From the NCBI GenBank assembly GCA_918807975.1, contig OU964930.1, positions 15,494,372 to 15,558,371 on the forward strand: DNA of 64,000 bases, read 5' to 3'. The position numbers and the translations under genes are program-made. Positions 54,768-64,000 of this stretch are shown in pieces; positions within the stretch are counted from its first letter, which is position 1, and every line of letters starts with the position of its first letter. The notes beneath the pieces are model-generated. The model did no database searches. It was not told where the DNA came from and worked only from the letters and a program-made list of their open reading frames with translations. Origin of the DNA: Aplidium turbinatum. Its lineage: Eukaryota > Chordata > Ascidiacea > Aplousobranchia > Polyclinidae.

Positions 54768-55280
54768 CAGTGATGTAGGCGCATACAAAAAATATTGACG
54801 CCGTCAGCGCAAACGTTCGAAAAACCATACGCCGTATGCGTCAACGTAACTTGTAAAAAAAGTTGGCGGCATCAGCGTCAGCGCATACACTAGCGTAAAC
54901 TCATTTTGTTGGCTAGGTGCCAAACATTCACACGGTATAAACCACTCGAAACAAACAAGTTTTATTTTGAATTTCCACGAAGAAACACAAGCATCTGAAA
55001 GTGTTCATCTGTCACTTTGCTATGTTTTGGTTCCAATATGTCTTTGCCCATGGCAAACATTCTTTCAACTGCAGCACTGGAAGGTATTGGCGTGTTGTAG
55101 CGAAAAAAAATACATTAAAAAGTATGCGTTGACGCTATGCGCTAAAAAACCGCAAAAGCTTTACAGTGTAGCCTCAAGCGCAAACTATCCAAAAAAATGT
55201 GGCCGCAAGCGTTAGCGTAAACAAAAAGTCTACGCCGCAAGTGTGCGGCGTAGAATTTGCGGCGTATACGTACATCTCTG
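54768..55280. mobile_element. hAT deletion derivative, 513 bp
   Basis: The ends cagtgatgtaggcgcatac and gcgtatacgtacatctctg are imperfect inverted repeats. A perfect 8-bp target duplication, cggattac, flanks them (54760-54767 and 55281-55288). Repeated gcgtc/gacgc and cgcaaac words fill the subterminal parts. It retains the 3' end of a transposase. Confidence 0.88.
54963..55103 (-). pseudogene. hAT transposase C-terminal exon fragment
   Basis: The minus strand reads NTPIPSSAAVERMFAMGKDI, then LEPKHSKVTDEHFQMLVFLR and a stop. This is the SSAAVER..F hATC motif, of a different hAT subgroup from the 53.8-kb copy. Only about 45 residues remain. Confidence 0.85.
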
Positions 55281-56074
55281 CGGATTACCTAATTTTAACT
55301 AAAAGAATTGAGAACTAACTCACTCACGTCCAATTCCCAAAGTGGCGAAAATAGAAATCAAGCGACAGAAAGGCGAGAATGGGAAAGTGAGTGAGAGGGA
55401 GTTCCGGATAGCGAGTGACCACGGAAACCAGCTGATTGAAGATCATCGTTATTCCAGTCGTTTTTAGAATTTTTGAAAGGAAATGTTTACCTCAGAGTGT
55501 TATGCTTCTGACTATGCGTCTCACTATAATGTGACTATGTACGCATAAGTTTTGCTTATATATGTAACCTTGTGTGTTTTGTGACTTGTGATGTGTTTAT
55601 GAATATGGGCCTGTCTTTTTAGTGCCTGATGCAAATAAATAAAAAATAATATTTTCTTTAAAATTGCTAAAAACAACAATTCCCTTTTTAAGATAAAATT
55701 TCCTTATGAAATTGTTAAAAATCCTTCTTATCTTAATTTCCTTTTTTATCCTTCAAAGCGTTGAAAAATTCCGATTTCGGGATAAAATCCTTCAAAGTGA
55801 AAGCACTGCAGGTGCAGGTGTGGGCAATTTTCGTTGTTAAGTCACATAAGGTGAAACAATGAAACATAAATTGTTGATTTTCTCGATTCAACAAAAGCTC
55901 ACGAGTGGTTTTTACATAAAACGATAGAATTGTTGCGATTATTTAGTTGCATTCTCGCGGCTGGCTGGAGCGATTTTGCGCGGCTGAGGTTGTGATTTTT
56001 AGTGAATTGCGCGGCTGGAAGTTGAAGTGCGCGGGGGATTTATCCCCCGCACAGGCCAAACTTTCCAATGTGGT

Positions 56075-56196
56075 TGCTGGGGAATTATTCCATTCATTAG
56101 ATGCTGCTGAATGGAGAGCAGTCCTTGTCGAACCAGTGCCGTTTGATCTTAAAGCTTTATTCCAGAAGTCACGCTCTAACCAACTGAGCTGTTGAG
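56075..56196 (-). repeat. tRNA-derived SINE, head part
   Basis: On the minus strand, acagctcagttggttagagc is an excellent box A/D-arm. ggttcgac lies at the box B position, then the family body (gactgctctccattcagc, atctaatgaatgg). The body stops after about 120 bp. Confidence 0.78.
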
Positions 56197-57556
56197 ACGG
56201 CTTGCCATATGTACGGTAGGCTACTATACTATCTAATAGCTTAGATTTTAGAGTAGCAGTGCCGAAAGTGCCACCTGTGGGCTGCATGTGGTCCCTGGCT
56301 GGGGTCTAGAATATAGCATTTTAAAGCTTAGGCTGAATTTTAAGGAAAAATTGTTATTGCAGCCTTCAAAGACCACATAGTGTGGCATGTGGCTGCAAAA
56401 CTTTGTACACCTCTGTTTTGAGAGTACTATTGACTGACATTATTCTTCTAAATCGAGTGTCACATGCTCAAATCCACGGGTGTCTCAAAATCCATGATCT
56501 GACACGATCTTTCTTTTCTGCTGGTCACGCTTCTGATGTTGAGAGGAGCCATTCTAGACAAAAGGTGTAGCGACGTGATGTTAGTTGGTTTGAGACAGCC
56601 TGTAATCACACGGCAGCTTTAGTTCAATATGGGGTCAATTTTCTTGGCATGTGCCAAGCGTTCCCAAACTGAGCAGGCATATTCTGTAGCTAAATAGCAT
56701 AAGGCTTAAGCAGTTAACCGTATTGTATCCAGAAGGGCATCCCAATCAGAGTTTCCTGGTTTCTGTGAGATATTATATCGACTTGACTTGGATGAATCTA
56801 TTTTTACGTCATTGTGGTACTGCAGCAATGCAAGAATAATAGGCTACAGGCCAGGGGTTGCCTGTAACATTGGTGAACCTGCAGCACCCCCCAAAAAAAT
56901 CAAATGTTTAAATTGTTTTTTCAAAATAAATGTAGCTCAATTAACACACTATTTAGCAGTATATTGTGTTACAAACTTGAAACATAAATAGGCCTAGGTC
57001 AATTGAAATAATTGTTTGTTTCATTTTCTTAACAAACATTTATTTTACTGTTGCAAGCTCATATGCTTCCCAAAAATCTTTGTTGTATATATGCAACATA
57101 GGGTGCTATGGGGAATGTAAGATTGAAAACAGGATCAAAAAGTTCACTCAAAAATCTTCAATGTCCTAAAACCAATTCTACATTGAGTGGATAGAAAACA
57201 TTGCCAAATTTAAAACCTACTTTTGAATATATAGTTTTCTCTTCAATGGATCATATTAAAGGACTGTAAACATTGCCATGTGGCACCTATTTGAGCACTT
57301 GATGAGAGCAATACTCAGTCGCTCGGTTGGAACATTGATTATATGAAGTAGAGACGAAATCGGTTAATCGTATCACCTATTTGCCAGATTGGGCGTAATT
57401 GTTGAGAAGATATCTGTGCTGACTAGTATGCAACACACATTACAACTGATACATACGTCTTACAACTGATTACAATTCTTGTTAAACTTTAAAGAGTTTA
57501 CTAGTTCTGTGTCTGTGTTACATAACACTATGCTGTATTGTCAGCGTTGGTACCAT

Positions 57557-57638
57557 CCAGCAAAACTGGTTCTTTTTACATTGATTCATCATCTGCAGAT
57601 GTTGAATCAATGTAAAAAAGACCAGCTTTGCTGACTGG
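57557..57638. repeat. Best foldback palindrome, ~82 nt
   Basis: ccagcaaaactggt, tttttacattgattca and catctgcagatg at the centre are mirrored by tgaatcaatgtaaaaa, accagctttgctg and actgg. This gives a nearly perfect hairpin without a real loop. It is the most regular member of the family seen at 4.7, 27.3, 30.5, 39.0 and 52.8 kb. Confidence 0.85.
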
Positions 57639-57799
57639 AGAGCATGTACAATCTAAGCATTTTTCTGCAAACTGCAGCAATCGAATTTCTTCATCTCACC
57701 AATATCTGTGGCGTTCACAACTCTAACTTTTACCACTGAAGTTTTTGTTTCAAGCGTGCTATTTTTAGCTCGGTACCTGCTGTGTAGTTTTTAAGTATG

Positions 57800-57996
57800 G
57801 AACGTTGGCTATTGATGTTGTTGCGATGGTTGTTCAAGAGCTTTTCCCGTCCCTTTCATATCTGTGAAATTTGCGCCTGTCTCACATCAAATTTTGCTGC
57901 AACAACTCTCTGCGGAGTTTTCTTCTCTAACTCTTTGATAACAATTACTCTTTCAGCTAAAGACAGATCTTTTCGTTTTACAGATTTGCTTGACAT
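57800..57996 (-). pseudogene. pogo/Tigger-type transposase N-terminus
   Basis: From an ATG at 57996 the minus strand reads MSSKSVKRKDLSLAERVIVI, KELEKKTPQRVVAAKFDVRQ and AQISQI before a stop, then KGREKLLNN. This is the CENP-B-like helix-turn-helix of pogo-superfamily transposases. No catalytic DDE part or TIRs were identified nearby, so it is a decayed remnant, though it could be a relic of a domesticated gene. Confidence 0.72.
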
Positions 57997-57999
57997 GTT

Positions 58000-59550
58000 G
58001 ACTTAACAAAGCAGATCGCCAAATGATTTTTCAAAAGTTGTTTAGATTTATCATTACAGTACTAAAAATGTGTTTTTCCTGTCCAAACTGTTGTTGCTTC
58101 AATGTTTGTTTCATGCTTCATTGGGAAGTGTGGTTATTTCTTTTGTCTTTTCTTCTGTTTTAGTGAACCCCAGTTGTACGAAAATTGGTTATTTGCAGTG
58201 CGATGTCTAGCACATAAGATTATTCCCTGGGATTACAGACACTTGTCTTTGTTTGGATCACATGCGTCTGTCTCACCTTTGCTTCATTTCGCCTTTGAAC
58301 ATTGTAGATTATCGGTATGCGAAGCAAAAAAGAGACATTCTCTTTTCACTTATGGGTACAATTATATCATTAAATGAATGAAGTATATGCAAACGAGAAG
58401 CAAATCCTCATACTATTATCTATATGCTGAACCAATGGTTTTACTTAACATTAGATTGGATTTGGTTTGGGATTTCATATCTTGATGTAAATAAACGATT
58501 GATATGTTTAAGCAGTATACTATTAAACGATTTCGTCTGTACTGTATTACCAAAGGCTGGAAGTTTCGACCAAAGTTGCAATTCTCTAGCCGGAGGATTT
58601 GACCTCTGGCAAAAAAGTTGCATTGGGTGCATCACTATAGCTAAGTAGTAATACATAAGACTACATCAGGACTAGCCAAATTGGTCTGATTCAGTGGAAA
58701 GAAGAAGTTTCTATGAGCTCCGTTATTTTTTTTGTTGCAAATAATGTACTGTATATATAGCATCTATGTGCGAATTTGCAACCATTGACATACTTGCGTC
58801 TACTTCACAAATCTTCTGCAATACAAAATGTTTTGACAAAAAAAATTAACAATGCTTTGTTCTTTGAAATTTCAAGTGAAGCACCAGAATCATTGTAATA
58901 CACAAGTAAAGCACAGGCTGTTTTTAAAAGTCGTAATCTATCAATCATGCTGCAAACTTGGAAACTTTCATGGACCCCTTGAAAACTCTTTGTGGACCCT
59001 GGGTGAGAATCGCTGCTTTATATCATATCACATCTGTTTATTTTGATATGATATGAACCAGAATGGCCCGTTTCGGTGAGTGCGATCCCTTAACGGGGGA
59101 TTTTTTCAATTTTTTTTTAAATTATCGGGTATTGTAGCCTAATTATCATTGCCATTTTAGGGTTAGGGGTTAGGAGTTAGGGTTAGAAGTTAGGAACTCA
59201 CCGAATCAGACTCACTGAATCGGACTCACCGCATAGTAGCAGACCCATATGAACAGCTATTGAGCAAATTGCAAACCTAGTACATGTTTACTTTAAAGCC
59301 TACTGAAAAAAGTGAACAAACACCCAAAAAGTGGTCACTGTATGTCACTAGTCAAAGTGTAGTGAAGGCCAATTAGATAAGATGACTACCGGTAGTCCGG
59401 TACTTGTTTTTGCTGCCATCTTGCAATATTTTGCTCCCCATGATATAAGCTAGTATCATGCATTAAGTTGTTTTAGCTTGTGTAATGTGTAGTTGTTGTG
59501 AGCTAAGGACAAAATGCTGACTAACTTGACTCTGAAGATTTTATTTGACT
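58000..59550. other. Intergenic upstream of PP1
   Basis: No gene is recognised. A TTAGGG-like degenerate tract lies at 59157-59194, and the cggtgagt/actcaccg words around 59070-59230 form a loose inverted arrangement suggesting a small decayed MITE. The PP1 promoter presumably lies in the final few hundred bases. Confidence 0.4.
59157..59194 (+). repeat. Short telomere-like tract
   Basis: Degenerate repeats of ttaggg/ttagggg (tagggttaggggttagg and so on) occur, only about six units. An interstitial tract of this size is common and does not imply a chromosome end. Confidence 0.6.
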
Positions 59551-59620
59551 TGCAGGCTTTGATTAGAAATCCTTGTGATTAGAAAATTAAACTTTGATTA
59601 GGCTTTGATTAGAAAATTAA

Positions 59621-60619
<999 letters not shown>

Positions 60620-63223
60620 ATTTGACTGAACTACGAGACTGATTTAGAAGTCATTTGTGTTGTTTGAAGCAAAGTACATTGAAAAATGACAATAGTCGGC
60701 CAAGCACTTTAAAGTTTCTTTTTTCTCCTTTTCATTAAAGGAATTTTTCATGTTTTTGAAAAGAAAACAAACAGTCTCAAAGATGTGACTTTGTGAAAAA
60801 AAAAAAGGTTTTCAGTCTGTGCTGTGATGTAATTTTTTTTATTGTGGTGATTTTATTCTAACACCAATGCCGGTTTGTAAACCTGTCAATCATTGCAAAG
60901 TAGATTGAAATTAGTAAATCGGAAAAGAATACCATTGGTCCTTTGAGATTTACTTTCTAGATTTTGATCAATTACCGTACTCTTTTTGAAATATGTTTAA
61001 CTATAAATTGTGTTTTTGACTGTTACTCCTTTTTGTAACACTGAAGTTTTCAACTCCCACTCTAGCTCATAAATTAGTTTAACACTTAGCAGCATTTAGC
61101 GGGAGTGGAATTAGTAAGAATAAGTGTTGAAAGCGGCAGTCATCAGCTTTGCTTCTGAAAGATGCCTTTGTTTTTTTTAATGTTTTTGTGATTTATATCT
61201 AGCAGAGACATGTGAAATTGTTTGATAATTGTGTACAAACAAGAATTTGCATTTAAATCTTTTGCGCACGTATCGAGCATGTTTCAGTAACGTTTGAATG
61301 CAATGAACGTTGGATAACATGCAGATTGCAGACAACAATCTTCATTATCGAAAAGAAGTTTTTTATTTGAATGATGCAACATTTTGTGCTGTTGGTGGTT
61401 TATTGATTTTTTCGGCATATGTACTGATGGGGTGGGTTTGATCTGTTATCATTTGCATAAAAACAAAGTATTATCTAGTTTTAAAGGGAAAATTCATATC
61501 AGAGTCCTGAAAGCATCCTTTTTAAATTAAAAAAATTGATTTTGAAATGAAAAATCCTACTGCTTTCCAGTTCATTGCCAATATATAAACATGTTACTTG
61601 ACTGACACATGTAATAGATGCGTTAAAAATGAGGATTGTTTTCACACCCCTTTGCTGCGGAGCACTTCATTTAGGTGCAGGCAGGTAGGTGCCTGCCAAA
61701 CAGGTGTATACACTGAGGCGTCAGGATATATGTGCGGTGCACTGTTGCGCCCGGTTATTTAGGTACCTACTATTCCCAGTAAAGGTAATATGGCTTGGGT
61801 TACCTAATGATTACTGAACAAAGCCGTTCAAAGAAATTATTTTTCAAACTCAAAGTTGATTCGTATCAACAAATATATTGTAAGCTAAGCAATACTACTG
61901 AATAAATTGCTGTGAACATAGATTAGTCTATTAGCCTGAAGAGTGAAGACATGTTACATTCGTAGGCTACAAGATTTCTAGAAGTATGGGATGGGAAACT
62001 GTCTTAGAGTAGGCTGCGCTAAATAATAGTGCAGTCAGCATCACTTTCACAACGTTTAATAGCTCAAAACTTCAATTCATCAATACAATAATGTGTGAGA
62101 ATTTAGACTGTCCAAAGCAGTTAAGCTACAGTACAAAATTCACTTTGCAACACAGCGGGGAGAACTGTTGCATCACCAAGCATTTCTGATAAATGATTAT
62201 GAGTTTAATTTGACACACCGAATAGCACCTAAATATCCTGACGTTATAGTTTGTGCATTGCGCACCTTTTTGGCAGGTACCGAATTTTCTGCATCTAAAA
62301 GACGTGGACCTTTTTGTTGTGCCGGTGTGAATCTTTATGACTTGCTGCAGCAATTTTTTCGTCATTAAGACATTTTTTGTATGAATCATTTTCCACTGCA
62401 CCCGTTTGGTTGCACTTTTTTCTGTTGTTGACTTGCTTATGACTCGTACATCAATAAAATGAATTCATCTTTAGATTTTCAGTTGGTAGTTTATTTAACT
62501 AGAGTTCGTGTATGATCTATTAAAGAGTCTGCTTTAAAGCAGACCAAAAAATTCGAAGAAATTTCGTGTTTGAAATTTCACAACTTGGTTTAAGCACAAG
62601 GTTCTAACATCCAACAACATTCAGCTCTTCACAACCAAGACAAATTCTTGCGTAAGAATATCGTTGTAAGTCAAGTTCGAAACTCTACAAGTTATTGTTG
62701 TTAAAGAAATAACTTAGTAGGTTTGATCTTGTTTTTTGTATCTATTAGTTTAGACCTGTGGTTATAAACTGTCGGTCTGTTAATTTATATTCAGTTGCTG
62801 TACATAGATTTTATCAATACGTGACTCGATGCAAAAACGTATTATGCTACAAAATTGGGATAGGATTAAATAAAATATATCACCTGTGGTAGATTCATAT
62901 TGATCTAAAAACATTGGACAAAACTGTAGCTGTCTACAGTCACCAGCTCAATCAGAAATAATTTGCAATGAAGTGATTGGTATTTGATCCATCTCATCCT
63001 CCAATGATGACAACAGCTGTATCTTTGCTAACAATATTCAACAGATTCTTCTACGTCCCATTACATGCTTTGAAAGTTTGTGCAAATACTTACTGTTCCT
63101 TGTCAGTTAAAATTTTGGAAAAGTATAATTGCCTTTTGAGGTTGATGACCACACGAAATGATTGTCTATAACTGAATTATATTTCACGAAAAACACCGGT
63201 TCATCATTTCAGGTTGAAGAATT
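60620..63223. other. PP1 3' region and spacer to the next gene
   Basis: It probably begins with the PP1 3' UTR. Candidate signals are ATTAAA at 60734-60739 and AATAAA at 62453-62458. Open frames such as 62126-62401 and 62168-62368 overlap on opposite strands and show no domain. No transposon ends were recognised, in contrast to the rest of the window. Confidence 0.45.
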
Positions 63224-63521
63224 ATGTCTCTCTGCAGCCGTTGGGCTCTCCAAAGGTTCTACCACATGAAAACTACTACTAGTTTTCATTCATCAGTTAA
63301 GCAAATCAAAGTGAGTAATGACAGGTCTGGTGATATTCCCAGATAGTGGAATTTAAACATTTTTCTGTGGATTACGTCAGAGTCTGAAACCAATTCCTGT
63401 TTTTCAGGCTGTTTCTCGCTCAATAGTCAGAAGGTCAACTACAACTGCTCAAGCTAATGCCTCCGTTAAACATAATTCTAAGAAAATAGTTGGATGGTGG
63501 TTGGCCGGTTGCTGTGGCATG
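63224..63521 (+). CDS. COX15: Probable haem A synthase COX15, first two coding exons, runs off window
   Basis: COX15 is a mitochondrial inner-membrane enzyme that oxidises haem O to haem A for cytochrome oxidase. Exon 1, 63224-63310, codes MSLCSRWALQRFYHMK and so on, rich in R, S, T and lacking acids, as expected of a mitochondrial presequence. Exon 2, 63408-63521, ends KKIVGWWLAGCCGM before a gtatgt donor. This aligns with the VVGRWLLVCSGTV start of the first membrane helix of human COX15 (recalled). Both exons are phase 0, with acceptor tttttcag and donors gtgagt and gtatgt. An acceptor-like atcatttcag lies 12 bp before the ATG, compatible with a 5' UTR intron or leader trans-splicing. The next exon should begin with VAGAV-like sequence and is not recognisable before 64000. 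Confidence 0.62.
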
Positions 63522-64000
63522 GTATGTCGTCATTATTGTAAACGTAACAAACAACGTTCGAGGGTTACGTTAACAAACACCGATTGTTAAAGTACGGTGT
63601 TCAATTTCACCCGGTTATGACCAAGCAACAATTGTTCAACCCTCGAGTTGTATATTTAACCCGCGCGCTTCAAATCAGCTCTGTTTAACGGTTGTCTCTG
63701 ATTTAAAAGCTATTGAAGTTTATCCTCAGAAGTTTCTCAAGCTGAAGATGTATAATGAACCCATGACCAAAATCAACCATACCATACAATTGACCTTGTT
63801 TTTTTTCTTGGTGAACCATTATCACTCATGCCTGCGCATAGATGGGTTTGCTTGTTTTTGATATTTGATTGAGGTTATAGATACCTTACTGTCAGTGTGC
63901 AAGAGCCCACGTAAGGAATGATAGTGACGATTGTAGGTCTAACTCTAACTGAAATGGTCACTGGTTTGCAAAGTTTAGTCACTGAAATCAATTTTTGAAA

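Noticed and set aside
59157-59194. Telomeric or subtelomeric sequence
   Set aside because: Only a handful of degenerate units, with ordinary genes on both sides.
62126-62401. Small gene between PP1 and COX15
   Set aside because: Frames overlap on both strands without domain or splice support. It is probably 3' UTR or spacer.

Overview
This is an animal nuclear genome window: AT-rich, with spliced genes (GT-AG introns plus one GC-AG intron) and a heavy load of class I and class II transposons. There is no prokaryotic organisation. The dispersed words taggctac and taggcctac, the mix of I-like LINE, tRNA-derived SINE, Gypsy, Penelope, hAT and TTAA-type elements, and the small compact genes suggest an invertebrate deuterostome. 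An ascidian is my best guess, but the sequence alone does not settle the species.

Host genes. (1) 3363-10126, minus: a five-exon nucleotide-sugar transporter (SLC35A2/A3 type, UDP-galactose/UDP-GlcNAc translocator) whose reading frame closes exactly from a 16-nt first coding exon to the stop. (2) 13690-13885, minus: a lone THAP zinc-finger exon. (3) 23993-33038, plus: a complete fifteen-exon long-chain acyl-CoA synthetase of the ACSL3/4 type, 716 aa, with an unusual P-loop and a GC-AG intron. (4) 59627-60619, plus: an uninterrupted protein phosphatase 1 catalytic subunit of 330 aa. (5) 63224-63521 and beyond, plus: the first two exons of a probable COX15 (haem A synthase), running off the window. 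These genes do unrelated housekeeping jobs (Golgi glycosylation, fatty-acid activation, dephosphorylation, haem A synthesis). I see no shared operon or regulation.

Repeat landscape. Nearly all the rest is transposon. The clearest structure is a four-layer nest at 33.8-45.5 kb: an old LINE fragment is split by a young Gypsy element (5-bp target duplication CTGAC, LTRs differing at one position), and the Gypsy 5' LTR is in turn split by an I-like LINE (15-bp target duplication) and a 990-bp TA-flanked MITE with 24-bp perfect terminal repeats. A second, older Gypsy relic at 16.1-19.4 kb is interrupted by a Penelope-like GIY-YIG element and by one of two copies of an inverted-repeat element that carries a tRNA-like module with a T-run terminator. 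That composite is the best candidate here for something undescribed. hAT-type elements with 8-bp target duplications occur at 5.9, 6.9, 11.2, 19.8, 46.3, 50.8, 53.5 and 54.8 kb, three of them still carrying pieces of transposase. TTAA-flanked T2/Kolobok-like MITEs sit as a direct pair in two ACSL introns. A family of short foldback palindromes built on a shared sequence is scattered through the window, including inside the LINE 3' region. A tRNA-derived SINE family has at least six traces and shares its tail repeat with the LINE.

Limits: exon boundaries come from reading frame, splice consensus and remembered family sequences. No database search was run. Transposon family names rest on termini, target duplications and visible motifs.
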